The notes: a model not told the origin generated them from the sequence alone. Counted from the stretch's first letter, positions 44,608 to 53,234 are shown. The stretch: 64,000 nt of DNA from Actinoallomurus iriomotensis (GCF_030269445.1 NZ_BSTJ01000011.1:62001-126000); one strand, 5' to 3'. A program made the numbers and translations.

Positions 44608-46122
44608 TCACGCCCTGGCGTGGAGAGGGATGGACTGAGAAAGCACGCCGGTCGACTGCGCCGGGACTCCGTCGTCGGCGTCGAGTATGCCTGTTGCCAG
44701 CAGGCGGAACTCCGTGGTGACGCCGACGATGTCGGTCTTGAGGAACTCGATGGCGGGCAGGACCCTGCCCGAGTCGGCGTTGGTCTCGGCGGCCCACTTG
44801 AGAACCTGGGCGATCGCGAACAGGTAGGCGATGGCGCGGCCGGCCAGGACCATGTGTTCCTGTCCGAGTTCCTGGTCGAGGAATCTCAGGTCCAGCCGCA
44901 GCGTCCTGACGGCGGGCGCCGTGAGCGGCCAATCGGCCAGGAAGCCGCTGAGGGAGCGGCCCTCCAGCCGGGCCAGGCAGTACTCGGTGAGCTGTTGGCT
45001 GAGCAGGTCGTTGTTACCGTCGAAGATGGTGAAGACCCTCGAATCGAGGAAGGCCTGACCGGCGATGTTGGTGGGTGAGCCGCACCGGTACCCCTCGCCG
45101 CCGGCCAGTTGCTGGTAATGGTTCGCCGCGCTGACCATCCGCTCGGTGACGACGGTCTTGATGGCCTGTACGGCGGGGAACGCAGGGGTCATGTCGGCCT
45201 TGAGGTCCAGCACCGTCCGCAGATAGTGGTTGAGCGCCTCGGCGATGGTGTAGGAGCCGTCGATCATCGCGAGCCGGTAGCGGGCGAACCGGATCGCCGA
45301 CAGCGGTGCCCGCCCGATCAGGCGGCCGTCCGCGTACGCGTGCGCTTCGCGGCTGATGCGGCGGAGGAAGCCACACCCCATCGCCGCCATCATCGCTCGC
45401 GAGGCCATGAGTATCTCCACCATGGCACTCAGGTTCCGTCCATCGGCACTGATCCGCCGATGCCGGGGGACGACCACGTCGATCTCGTTGACTCCGTAAT
45501 CGACGACCTTCAGGCCCAACGGCTCGTAGCGCTGCACGGTACGGAATCCCTCGCTGCGCTTGACGAGGAAAAAGCCGTACTCGCGGCGACCATGGTCCTC
45601 GTTCTTCGCGCTGACCAGCCACCAGTGCGCGGAGTAGCTGAGGGCCTGCCAGTGCTTGCGGCCGCGGATCCGGTAACCTCCGTCGGTCTCCTCGAACGTG
45701 GTGGTCATGCCGGACATGGCCGAGCCGCAGCCCGGTTCGGTGGCGGCGAATCCGGCCATCAGCGGATCGCTGCCGGCGAACAGCGGGAGCATTTCCTGTT
45801 TGGCCTCCTCGCCGGCCCACATCGCGATGGGCCGCAGCCCGAGGACGGTATTGACCGTCACATGTACGCCGAGCGCCAGGTTCTGCTCCGACACGACCTC
45901 GGAGACCCGGCACATGTCAATGTGGCTGTCGCGGCCCCCGTACTCCTTGGGCAGGGCCGGCAGGAGTACGCCGCTTCCCACCAGGAGCGCCCAGTCGTCG
46001 GCGGGGAGGTTCTGCTGTGGGTAGGTTGCGGAGTCGAACTTGGACGCGACAGCTTCGACGCCAGCGATGAAGTCGTCGGTCGACAGAGACAGAAGAGCCT
46101 TGGTCATGGTGTCCGCTCTCAT
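44608..46122 (-). CDS. Acyl-CoA dehydrogenase-family protein
   Basis: 504-aa ACAD-fold flavoprotein. FAD-binding stretches FAATEPGCGSAMSGM and RIRGRKHWQALSYS (middle beta domain), with the C-terminal bundle GGEGYRCGSPTNI and FTIFDGNNDLLSQQ. The catalytic Glu is not obvious by eye. Usual ACADs are ~380 aa; the extra ~100 residues at the C-terminus suggest a distant subgroup. ATG 46107 could be the start instead. Convergent with the conservon; no operon partner. Confidence 0.8.
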   Translation of the reverse strand: MRADTMTKALLSLSTDDFIAGVEAVASKFDSATYPQQNLPADDWALLVGSGVLLPALPKEYGGRDSHIDMCRVSEVVSEQNLALGVHVTVNTVLGLRPIAMWAGEEAKQEMLPLFAGSDPLMAGFAATEPGCGSAMSGMTTTFEETDGGYRIRGRKHWQALSYSAHWWLVSAKNEDHGRREYGFFLVKRSEGFRTVQRYEPLGLKVVDYGVNEIDVVVPRHRRISADGRNLSAMVEILMASRAMMAAMGCGFLRRISREAHAYADGRLIGRAPLSAIRFARYRLAMIDGSYTIAEALNHYLRTVLDLKADMTPAFPAVQAIKTVVTERMVSAANHYQQLAGGEGYRCGSPTNIAGQAFLDSRVFTIFDGNNDLLSQQLTEYCLARLEGRSLSGFLADWPLTAPAVRTLRLDLRFLDQELGQEHMVLAGRAIAYLFAIAQVLKWAAETNADSGRVLPAIEFLKTDIVGVTTEFRLLATGILDADDGVPAQSTGVLSQSIPLHARA

Positions 46123-46799
46123 AAGTCGGGGTCTAAAAAGGGGAAGTGGTCAGGTCCCGACGACTATGAACGCTCTAATGTCTGTCCAATGGCGAGACTG
46201 CCGGTCACACGAAACCTCCTGTCGAATGTGCTGTTACCTGGACGGCGGCCTACGGAATCATCGTGAGCACAGAGATCACTAAACGCAAGACACCTGAGGC
46301 AGGCTGTAATCATCCGTCGAGGCTCACGGCCATCCCGGGCGTCTAGGGGGCTGGACAACCAGTGGATCTTAGTTCCCCCCGCGTGAGCTCGCCTAACGCG
46401 GGTTCCCCGCGGTCCGGGATCAGCACGGACCGTACGCCTCATGTGGGCGTACGCCGGTATCGACGGGGGCGGGAACAGTCAACGGCCCTACCGCGGCGAC
46501 GGCGTTTCCGATCTGAGGTAGCCGGTTCTGGGCTGCGCGTTCGTAAGCCGACCAGGGAAGAAGGGGTGAGCGCTCCGGACAGTCAGAGGTTGTTGACCAT
46601 TGTTGTCAGAGGTACGGCAGAGAGTCGAGGTCCGGATGTGGCCATCGGTCACGGCCTACGTCCGGCACCGTGACGCGACACTCGGGTACGGCGTCGACTC
46701 GCAGGCGGTCGCGGACATCGACGAGGTGCTCAGGGGTGATTGACGCCTGCGTCATGCGACCTGGCGCCTTTTGGGATCCGTGGATCTGGCCGAACGGCG
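46123..46799. other. Intergenic region upstream of acyl-CoA dehydrogenase
   Basis: About 680 nt without a supported gene. A 34-codon frame at about 46636-46743 (MWPSVTAYVRHRDATLGYG) follows GAGG and could be a small gene or the tail of a lost one; I do not call it. Nothing else seen. Confidence 0.4.
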
Positions 46800-46827
46800 C
46801 TGGCCCCCGCGGATGAGCGGGGGCCAG
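46800..46827 (-). terminator. Hairpin terminator after tRNA-Met
   Basis: Perfect 11-bp stem (CTGGCCCCCGC / GCGGGGGCCAG) with a 6-nt loop, 9 nt past the 3' end of the tRNA. No U-run, as usual for actinomycete terminators. Confidence 0.72.
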
Positions 46828-46835
46828 GCGATGAG

Positions 46836-46909
46836 TGGCGCGAGCCGGATTTGAACCAGCGACCTCTGGGTTATGAGCCCAGCGAGCTACCGAACTGCTC
46901 CATCGCGCT
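46836..46909 (-). tRNA. tRNA-Met (CAT), initiator-like
   Basis: 74-nt cloverleaf on the minus strand. Anticodon CAT in CTCATAA, flanked by GGG/CCC pairs in the anticodon stem, a mark of initiator tRNAs. T-arm GCTGG-TTCAAAT-CCGGC. The 7-bp acceptor stem pairs except the first position (A1 facing C72); initiator tRNAs lack that pair too, usually as C-A. CCA is not encoded. Confidence 0.9.
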
Positions 46910-46990
46910 GTTGATGATCATAGGGCAGAAGCGGCGGCGAAGGCGAACGGATAACGACGAAAGCCGCCGCCCGCCGGGCGATCGCCCGGT

Positions 46991-47575
46991 TCAGGCATCT
47001 GGTCTGCGGCCCAGGAAGGCGAGCAGCCGGTCGCCGGGATCGGCCCGCCGCGGCACCGGGGCCGGGGCGGCGAACAGCGGCCGGCGGGTGACCTCGGTGA
47101 CCAGGATCGGTGCGACTCGCAGCATGTCGGTGGCCAGGGCGGCCGGGATCGGCCGGTGATGTCCGCACGCCCGGGAGACGTCCCAACCGTGTACGGCGAT
47201 CTCGAGCGCTCCGGTACAGGCCACGATCTCGTTCGGCACCGGGAGGCACGCGATTTCGGTGACGCGGCCCCGGCAGGCGGAGGCGGACCACGATCCCAGC
47301 AGGTGGGTCGCCCGGCGCCGAAAGTGCGCCACGGGGTCGGTCATCGGCCGGTCGTCGTGGGGGGCCGGAACGGCGCTGCCATCGAGGTGCCGGGTATCGA
47401 TGATCTGCTGGAGCACGTCGAGTGAGTCGTTGAGGTGGTCGAGCAGCGTCCGTAGGTTCCAGGCCGTACAGGGTGTGGGGTTCGAGTGCTGTTCCGGCGA
47501 TACGCCTTGGACGGCGCCGAGGGCATAGCCGATCGCGCGCTCCAGCATCGCGGCTCCGTCCGCCGGAGTCGTCAT
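46991..47575 (-). CDS. TIGR03086-type DinB/MDMPI-like metal-binding protein
   Basis: 194 aa. The actinobacterial TIGR03086 pattern: PTPCTAWNLRTLLDHL with the first His, then EIAVHGWDVSRACG. Such four-helix DinB-fold proteins bind a metal with three His and may use mycothiol. ATG overlaps the sigma-factor stop (ATGA), so it belongs to the sigma operon and probably shares its promoter. Confidence 0.85.
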   Translation of the reverse strand: MTTPADGAAMLERAIGYALGAVQGVSPEQHSNPTPCTAWNLRTLLDHLNDSLDVLQQIIDTRHLDGSAVPAPHDDRPMTDPVAHFRRRATHLLGSWSASACRGRVTEIACLPVPNEIVACTGALEIAVHGWDVSRACGHHRPIPAALATDMLRVAPILVTEVTRRPLFAAPAPVPRRADPGDRLLAFLGRRPDA

Positions 47576-48597
47576 GGCGTCGACCCGAGTGTCCGGGGGA
47601 ATTCGAAGAGTTCGAACAGGCTCGGCTCGTGGAACCTGACGATGCGCGTGATCCCGGCGGCGGAGATCGAGAGGACCATCACCGCATGTGCGTGATGGAC
47701 GCCGTCCGGGCCGCGCTGGTACAAGGCGAGCGCGGGCTGCCCGTTGGCCGTGGTCGCGATCGTCCGGAAGGCGCCGGGAACCGTGAGAACCCTGGACCTG
47801 AGGAAACGGCCGATGGACTCGCGGCCGGCGAACCAGGTCGGGGTGGGCGGCATCTCCAGTACGGCGTCCTCGGTCAGCAGCCCCATCAGGGCTTCGACGT
47901 CGGCGTTCTCGAAGGCCGCGGCGTAGCGATCCAGCAGTTCACGCTGCCGCGCGCCGGAGGCCTCGGTGGTCTCGTCCTCGGAGGGCGCCACCTGGCCGAG
48001 TTGGGCGCGAGCGCGCTGCAGGATGCTCTTGACGGCGGGGACGGAGATGTCGAGCAACTCGGCGACCTCCGCCGCGCGCAGCGCCAGTACGTCACGCAGG
48101 ATGAGGACGGCGCGTTGGCGCGGGGGGAGGTACTGCAGGGCGGCGATCAGGGCGAGCCGCAGAGTCGCCCGCGCGGCGACGATGGCGGCGGGATCGCCGG
48201 AGTCGGCGTGGACCAGACGGTCGGGGATGGGCTGGAGCCAGGCCACTTCCGGCGGTGGTGCCAGCGGGCCTTCGGGGTCGTCGGCGGGACCGCCGAGGCC
48301 CGAGGGCAGCGGCCGGCGCTTGCGATGCTCAAGCGCGGTGAGGCAGACGTTGGTGGCGATCCGGTAGAGCCAGGTGCGCAGTGACGCCCGGCCTTCGAAC
48401 GCCTCGTACGATCGCCACGCGCGCAGGTAGGTCTCCTGGACGAGGTCCTCGGCGTCGTGGGCCGAACCGAGCATGCGGTAGCAGTAGGCCAGGAGCTCCG
48501 GCCGGTACGAGTGGGTCAGCCGGGCGAAGACGTCGCCGTCCGCATTGACGTCGGTGCGGCTCATCCGCGTCACCTCCCCGGTGCGGGTCTCTGCCAT
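47572..48597 (-). CDS. ECF sigma factor with C-terminal SnoaL-like domain (SigG/TIGR02960-like)
   Basis: 341 aa. Region 2 is [20 protein letters not shown] and TYLRAWRSYEAFEGRASLRT; region 4 is LQYLPPRQRAVLILRDVLAL and VAELLDISVPAVKSILQRAR. From about residue 215 a SnoaL-like domain follows (DRYAAAFENADVEALMGLLT, TPTWFAGRESIGRFL), which in related ECFs replaces an anti-sigma factor. The promoter motif at 48636-48669 lies about 39 nt upstream of its start, so autoregulation is likely. Paralogue at 49568. Confidence 0.9.
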   Translation of the reverse strand: MAETRTGEVTRMSRTDVNADGDVFARLTHSYRPELLAYCYRMLGSAHDAEDLVQETYLRAWRSYEAFEGRASLRTWLYRIATNVCLTALEHRKRRPLPSGLGGPADDPEGPLAPPPEVAWLQPIPDRLVHADSGDPAAIVAARATLRLALIAALQYLPPRQRAVLILRDVLALRAAEVAELLDISVPAVKSILQRARAQLGQVAPSEDETTEASGARQRELLDRYAAAFENADVEALMGLLTEDAVLEMPPTPTWFAGRESIGRFLRSRVLTVPGAFRTIATTANGQPALALYQRGPDGVHHAHAVMVLSISAAGITRIVRFHEPSLFELFEFPRTLGSTP

Positions 48598-48635
48598 GCT
48601 TCGCCCCTTCGGTCATCATCGAAGTTCCCCTCGCA

Positions 48636-48669
48636 CCTATCGACTCGGCGAGTCGCCGAAAGGAATCGG
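48636..48669 (-). promoter_or_regulatory. ECF-type promoter motif, copy 1 (before the sigma gene)
   Basis: Minus strand: CCGATTCCTTTCGG, then 14 nt after TTCGG, then GATAGG. It ends about 39 nt before the sigma-factor start. The same arrangement lies at 48728-48758 and 53201-53234. Confidence 0.62.
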
Positions 48670-48688
48670 TCGAGGTCGAACCCGCCCT

Positions 48689-48704
48689 TGTGACCTACAT
48701 CACC
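48689..48704. promoter_or_regulatory. Crp-like site between divergent promoters
   Basis: TGTGA-CCTACA-TCACC, one mismatch from the perfect Crp-family site, midway between the sigma and SDR promoters and upstream of both -35 boxes. Confidence 0.4.
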
Positions 48705-48727
48705 TCTCTGGCTCGGATCGCGGAGAC

Positions 48728-48758
48728 GGATTCTTCGGCGGCGGCTGGTCTAGATACC
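48728..48758 (+). promoter_or_regulatory. ECF-type promoter motif, copy 2 (before the SDR)
   Basis: GGATTC-TTCGG, 14 nt, GATACC; ends 32 nt before the SDR start. Weaker in the -35 part than the other two but with the same 14-nt spacing. Confidence 0.52.
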
Positions 48759-48790
48759 GACCGCACTCGACTCGACTCTCGGAGCGTCTG

Positions 48791-49531
48791 ATGTCCGATT
48801 CCTTCCCAACGGCCGTCGTGACCGGGGCCGGCCGTGGCTTCGGGCGGGCGATCGCCGCCGCGCTCGTCGCCGCGGGCACCGGTGTCGTCGGCATCGCCCG
48901 CGACGAGCGGGAACTCCGTACCGTAAGTGAGGAACTCGGGGGAGGCTTCACCCCGGTCGTGGCCGACGCCACCGACGAGGCGCTCGCGCATAGCGTGATC
49001 CGCGAATACCGTCCCGGCCTGCTCGTCCTCAACGCCGGGGCCAGGCCGCACATGGCGCCTGTGCACGAGCAGACCTGGGAGACCTTCAGCCGTAACTGGC
49101 ACGTCGACACCCGGCACGTCTTCGCCTGGACCCGGGCGGCGCTGGTAGAGCCGCTGGCGCCCGGCAGCGTGGTCGTCGCGATGTCCAGTGGGGCGGTCGT
49201 GGCCGGGTCCCCGCTCAGCGGGGGGTACGCCGGCGCCAAGGCCGCGATCCGGTACATCAGCGACTACGCCGCCGAGGAGTCGAACAGGGCGGGCCTCGGC
49301 ATCCGCTTCGTCGCGCTGCTTCCGCAGCTCACGCCCGCGACCGGCCTCGGTGCGGAGGGGGTCGCCGACTACGCTGCCCGGCAAGGCGTCGACCAGGACA
49401 CCTTCATCGGCGGCCTGCAGCCGATCCTCACCCCGGAGCAGGTCGCCAAGGCGGTCGTGGATCTCGCCGGCGACCGCGACGGCGCTCCGGCCTACCTGGT
49501 CGCCGGCGCCGGGCTGCGCCCGCTCGGCTGA
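48791..49531 (+). CDS. SDR-family oxidoreductase
   Basis: 246 aa. Cofactor motif TGAGRGFG near residue 12, LNAGARPHM (NAG), catalytic Ser in AMSSGAV and YAGAK, so a complete SDR active site. Divergent from the first ECF sigma gene with related promoters on both sides, and just upstream of a paralogous sigma gene (36 nt or less). Substrate unknown. Confidence 0.88.
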   Translation: MSDSFPTAVVTGAGRGFGRAIAAALVAAGTGVVGIARDERELRTVSEELGGGFTPVVADATDEALAHSVIREYRPGLLVLNAGARPHMAPVHEQTWETFSRNWHVDTRHVFAWTRAALVEPLAPGSVVVAMSSGAVVAGSPLSGGYAGAKAAIRYISDYAAEESNRAGLGIRFVALLPQLTPATGLGAEGVADYAARQGVDQDTFIGGLQPILTPEQVAKAVVDLAGDRDGAPAYLVAGAGLRPLG

Positions 49532-49567
49532 GCCGTGAACAGCACCGTACCCACGGGAGAATCCGCG

Positions 49568-50530
49568 ATGCCGACGGACGCCGAGTTCGCCGCCCTGGTG
49601 GAGCCGTTCCGGCCGGAACTGCTCGCGCACTGCTATCGAATCCTGGGCTCGATCCATGACGCCGAGGACCTGGTGCAGGAGACGTACGTGCGTGCGTGGC
49701 GCGGGTTCGGGCGGTTCGAGGGCCGCTCCTCGGTCCGCCGGTGGCTGTACAAGATCGCCACGATGGCATGCCTGACGGCGCTGGAGAGGCGCGCCCGGCG
49801 GCCCCTTCCGTCGGGGCTCGGCGCACCCTCGGACGATCACCGGGTGGCCGTCGCCGGAAGCGAGCCGTCGGTGGCGTGGCTGCAGCCGGCACCGGACGCG
49901 CTGTTCGCCGCCGGCGACCCGGCGGCGATCGTGGCCGACCGTACGGGAGTGCGGCTCGCGTTCATCGCCGCGCTCCAGCTCCTCCCGGCCCGGCAGCGGG
50001 CCGTCCTGACGCTGCGCGACGTGCTGGCGTTCCGTTCGGCCGAGGTCGCCGAGATGCTGGACACGACGACCTCGGCCGTGGACAGCGCGCTTCGCCGCGC
50101 CCGGTCTCGCCTGGCCGAGGCCGGACCGGTGCAGGACGACCTGGCCGAGCCGGACGAGGCGGTCCGGCGAGCCCTCCTCGACGACTATGTCGCCGCGTTC
50201 ACCCGCGCCGACCCCGACGCCCTGGTGGCCCTGCTGCGCGCCGACGTCGAGCTGGAGATGCCGCCGATCCCGACCTGGTTCACCGGCCGGTCCGCCGTCC
50301 TGGGATTCCTGGCGAACCGGGTCCTGAGCAGGGACCTGTGGCGGCTGGTGCCCACCAGCGCCAACGGCCAGCCCGCCTTCGTCATCTACGAACGCACTGG
50401 CGACGGCGGGTACGAGGCGTACGGCATCCAGGTGCTGACCCTGGTCGGGACCCGGATCAGCCGCATCACCGCGTTCATGAACCCGGACCTCGTACCGATC
50501 TTCGGGCTCGCCCCCGAACTCGCGAAATAG
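49568..50530 (+). CDS. ECF sigma factor with SnoaL-like C-terminus, paralogue of 47572-48597
   Basis: 320 aa. Region 2 [20 protein letters not shown] and region 4 [40 protein letters not shown], then a SnoaL-like domain with [15 protein letters not shown]. Nearly collinear with the sigma factor at 47572, so a local duplication. ATG 49568 has GGGAGA at 7 nt; a GTG at 49535 directly after the SDR is also in frame. Confidence 0.88.
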   Translation: MPTDAEFAALVEPFRPELLAHCYRILGSIHDAEDLVQETYVRAWRGFGRFEGRSSVRRWLYKIATMACLTALERRARRPLPSGLGAPSDDHRVAVAGSEPSVAWLQPAPDALFAAGDPAAIVADRTGVRLAFIAALQLLPARQRAVLTLRDVLAFRSAEVAEMLDTTTSAVDSALRRARSRLAEAGPVQDDLAEPDEAVRRALLDDYVAAFTRADPDALVALLRADVELEMPPIPTWFTGRSAVLGFLANRVLSRDLWRLVPTSANGQPAFVIYERTGDGGYEAYGIQVLTLVGTRISRITAFMNPDLVPIFGLAPELAK

Positions 50531-50614
50531 ACCGGGCGGCCACGCGAGTGGGGAATCGAATCCTGCTCGGTGCGTCCGGCTTACACCCCTGCATGGGAAA
50601 AGGAGATCGTCATC

Positions 50615-51370
50615 ATGGCGACAATCGCCGACAAGACAGTTCTCGTTACCGGCGGTAACCGCGGTATCGGGCAGGCGTTGGTCGAGGAGGCCCTGAGGAG
50701 GGGCGCGAGCCGGGTGTACCTCGGTACGCGTACTCCTGTGGACCATCCGGATGGGCGGGTCACGCCGGTGGCTCTGGACGTGACCGACAGGGGCCAGATC
50801 CAGCTGGCCGTCGATGCGGTCGAGTCTCTCGACATCCTCATCAACAATGCCGGCATCGCGCTTTACGACGACTTGAGCGACCGTCACGTCCTCGAGCGGC
50901 ACCTCGCCGTCAACCTTTTCGGGACCTACGACGTGACCCGGGCCTTCCTGCCGTTGCTCACGCGTTCTGGGGGAGTGATCGTCAACAACCTGTCGGTCAA
51001 CGCCTTCGCCCCGTTCCCGGTCATTCCGGCATATTCGATCTCCAAGGCGGCTCTGTTCAACCTGACCCAGTCGCTGCGTGCACTCCTGGCCGGGCAGGGC
51101 GTGCGTGTTCATGCCGTCCTCACCGGCCCTGTGGACACCGATATGAGCCGGGACGCCGACATACCGAAGTCGGCTCCGGAGACCGTCGCCCGCGGAATCC
51201 TCGACGGGGTGGAGAGGGAGGAGGAGGACATCTTCCCCGATCCGATGGCTGCGACCATGGCCGAGAGCTGGCGCGGCGGCGCGGCGAAGGCGCTCGAGCA
51301 TCAGTACGCGGAGATCGCCGGAATGGCAGTCGCCGATCAAGGCCGTGGCGTCGGACGGGATCCGTCCTGA
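50615..51370 (+). CDS. SDR-family oxidoreductase
   Basis: 251 aa. TGGNRGIG cofactor motif, NNAGIA, catalytic NLSVNAF Ser and YSISK, and GPVDTDMSRD. A complete classical SDR. ATG 50615 follows AAGGAGA at about 9 nt. 84 nt after the second sigma gene, perhaps its target. Convergent with the NmrA-like gene, 12 nt apart. Confidence 0.9.
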   Translation: MATIADKTVLVTGGNRGIGQALVEEALRRGASRVYLGTRTPVDHPDGRVTPVALDVTDRGQIQLAVDAVESLDILINNAGIALYDDLSDRHVLERHLAVNLFGTYDVTRAFLPLLTRSGGVIVNNLSVNAFAPFPVIPAYSISKAALFNLTQSLRALLAGQGVRVHAVLTGPVDTDMSRDADIPKSAPETVARGILDGVEREEEDIFPDPMAATMAESWRGGAAKALEHQYAEIAGMAVADQGRGVGRDPS

Positions 51371-51382
51371 CCGGGTCGCACG

Positions 51383-52141
51383 TCACGCGTTGGCGGTCAG
51401 GAACTGTTCCCAGGTGCCGTGGCCGGTGGGGGCGTCCTCGGTGAGGTTGGCCCCCGACCGGTAGGCCCTGCCGACCTTGCCCGGGACGTGGATCGGGAGC
51501 CGGATCCGGTGCTTGCCCACGGCGGCCAGGTAGGTGCGCTGGAGTTCCTCCAAGGTGTAGACGCGCGGTCCGGCCAGGTCGGGGACGCGGCCTGCGGGGT
51601 CGCCCAGGGTCAGTTCCGCCAGCCGGACCGCCACCTCACGGGTGGAGACCGGCTGCCAGCGCACCCCACCGGGCGCCAGCAGGATCGGCGCCTTCGCCAT
51701 GGCCCGTACGGTCTTCAGCGCGAGATCGTGGAACTGCGCGGCGCGCAGGAGCGTGTACGGGATGCCGGAGGCGACCACGATGCGCTCCGCCTCCGCCTTG
51801 CGGGCGAAGTAGCCGATCGGCACGGTGTCCGCGCCGATGACCGAGATGAGCACCAGGTGTTCCACCGTGCCCGCACGCTCGGCGGCCTGGACCAGGTTCC
51901 GGGTGCCGACATCGTCGCCCTTGGGCCCTCCGGCGAGGTGCAGCACGGTCCGTACCCCGTCGAGCGCCTCGTCGAGGCCGGCCCCGGTCAGCAGGTCGAC
52001 GGCCACGTACTCCACGCCGTCGCCCGGTTCCCGATCGTGCCGGCTCAGCACCCGGACCCTGTGCCCGGCCTGCCGAAGGAGCGGAACCACCTGCGAACCG
52101 AGAAGCCCGGTGCCGCCGGTGACCAAAATGGTGGAGGACAT
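51383..52141 (-). CDS. NmrA-like/atypical SDR NAD(P)-binding protein (COE-type partner of the sigma factor)
   Basis: 252 aa. TGGTGLLGSQVVPLLRQAGH (NADP motif of extended/atypical SDRs), then VLHLAGGPKGDD and YFARKAEAERIVVASG. These NmrA-like proteins bind NAD(P) and may be enzymes or redox sensors. Divergent from an ECF sigma factor of the SigJ/ECF41 kind, whose loci typically carry a carboxymuconolactone decarboxylase, oxidoreductase or epimerase. A TGTCACA box lies at 52205-52211. Confidence 0.87.
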   Translation of the reverse strand: MSSTILVTGGTGLLGSQVVPLLRQAGHRVRVLSRHDREPGDGVEYVAVDLLTGAGLDEALDGVRTVLHLAGGPKGDDVGTRNLVQAAERAGTVEHLVLISVIGADTVPIGYFARKAEAERIVVASGIPYTLLRAAQFHDLALKTVRAMAKAPILLAPGGVRWQPVSTREVAVRLAELTLGDPAGRVPDLAGPRVYTLEELQRTYLAAVGKHRIRLPIHVPGKVGRAYRSGANLTEDAPTGHGTWEQFLTANA

Positions 52142-52184
52142 GTCCTGGTCTCCCTCTTGTAGATTCGCGATGCGACACGGCTAT

Positions 52185-52211
52185 GACCCGGCCGGGCTCA
52201 GGAATGTGACA
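52185..52211 (-). promoter_or_regulatory. Candidate ECF41-type promoter for the NmrA-like gene
   Basis: Minus strand: TGTCACA (52211-52205), 16 nt, GGTC (52188-52185). The known ECF41 promoter is TGTCACA and CGTC at about this spacing; one -10 position differs. About 44 nt upstream of the start. Confidence 0.5.
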
Positions 52212-52213
52212 CG

Positions 52214-53089
52214 GTGATCCAAGACTTTCCGGCGATCGACAGGTTCGAGGCGGAGCGGCCCCGGCTGCGGGCGCTGGCCTACCGGATGCTCGGCTCCGGC
52301 GCCGAGGCGGACGACGCGGTGCAGGAGACCTGGCTGCGGTTCGACCGGACCGACCTGTCAGAGGTGGAGAACCTGGCGGCCTGGCTGACGACCGTGGTCA
52401 GCCGCGTCTGTCTCAACCTGCTCCGCGCGCGGCAGTCCCGGCGCGAGGAGCCGCTGGAGAGCTTCACCTCCGACTGGCTCGGCGCGGCCGACGAGGATCG
52501 GCTCCCGCAGGAGGAGGCCGAGCTGGCCGACTCGGTCGGGCTGGCGATGCTGGTCGTGCTCGACCGGCTGAGCACGGCGGAGCGGATCGCGTTCGTCCTG
52601 CACGACATGTTCGACGCGGCCTTCCCCGACATCGCGCACATGATGGAGCGCGATCCCGCCGCGGTCCGGAAACTCGCCAGCCGGGCCCGCGCCAAAGTAC
52701 GGGGGACCGGGCCACGACCCGTGGATCCGGCCCGCCGGCGTCACGCGGTCGAGGCCTACCTGGCGGCAACGCGCACCGGGGACTTCGAGGCGCTGTTGAC
52801 CCTGCTCGACCCCGAGGTCGAACTCCGCGCCGACGCGGCGGTCACCGGTGCCGCCGAACCCCTCACCCTGCAAGGCGCCCTGGCCGTCGCCAGAAGCGCC
52901 CTCGCCGCGGCCCCCCGCGCCCGCTCCACCGCGCTGGCCCTGGTCGACGGAGACCCGGCCCTCGTCATGGCCCCGCTCGGCAGGCTCTCGCTGGTCATCC
53001 AGTTCACCTTCAGCGGGACGGCGATCAGCGCCATCGACATCACCGCCGACCCGGACCGCCTCCAAGGCATCACCATCACCCTCGACTAG
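52214..53089 (+). CDS. ECF sigma factor, SigJ/ECF41-like with SnoaL tail
   Basis: 291 aa. Region 2 LRALAYRMLGSGAEADDAVQ, ETWLRFDRTDLSEVENLAAW; region 4 LDRLSTAERIAFVLHDMFDA, FPDIAHMMERDPAAVRKLAS. The C-terminus (about 180-291) is SnoaL-like, but I do not see the WLPEP or DGGGK motifs of typical ECF41, so it is a variant. GTG start. The stop TAG at 53087-53089 is inside the CTAG end of the MITE-like repeat. Confidence 0.87.
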   Translation: MIQDFPAIDRFEAERPRLRALAYRMLGSGAEADDAVQETWLRFDRTDLSEVENLAAWLTTVVSRVCLNLLRARQSRREEPLESFTSDWLGAADEDRLPQEEAELADSVGLAMLVVLDRLSTAERIAFVLHDMFDAAFPDIAHMMERDPAAVRKLASRARAKVRGTGPRPVDPARRRHAVEAYLAATRTGDFEALLTLLDPEVELRADAAVTGAAEPLTLQGALAVARSALAAAPRARSTALALVDGDPALVMAPLGRLSLVIQFTFSGTAISAIDITADPDRLQGITITLD

Positions 53090-53161
53090 GGCCTGTCTCG
53101 AGGTCCCCGTCCGTAGCGAGCGGCGCGCAGTAGGACAGCGGGGCTTTGAGACAGGCCCTAG
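53086..53161. repeat. MITE-like nested palindrome, copy B (76 bp)
   Basis: CTAG plus inverted GGGCCTGTCTC at both ends. Read on the minus strand it equals copy A (19351-19516) except for a ~90-bp gap in the centre and two single-base changes. The left CTAG supplies the stop codon of the sigma-factor gene. Confidence 0.8.
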
Positions 53162-53200
53162 AGGCTCGGCGCCGCCGTGTTCGCGCCGGGCGACTCCGGG

Positions 53201-53234
53201 CCGATTCCTTTCGGTGGGCCGGCGAGTCGGTAGG
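53201..53234 (+). promoter_or_regulatory. ECF-type promoter motif, copy 3
   Basis: CCGATTCCTTTCGG, 14 nt after TTCGG, GGTAGG. It matches copy 1 at nearly all positions and lies about 44 nt upstream of the SDR start. Confidence 0.62.

Noticed and set aside
46362-46743. Small open frames in the spacer upstream of acyl-CoA dehydrogenase
   Set aside because: None has both a convincing ribosome site and recognisable sequence; the 34-codon frame at about 46636 is mentioned but not called.
50565-50600. Possible fourth copy of the ECF promoter motif before the SDR at 50615
   Set aside because: CGAATCCTGCTCGGTG resembles the -35 part but the 14-nt spacing to a GRTA element is absent.
48695-51340. 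881-codon minus-strand open frame
   Set aside because: It lies opposite an SDR, a sigma factor and another SDR, all with full motifs. Its translation (His/Asp/Arg/Gly-rich) is typical of frame shadows in high-GC DNA.
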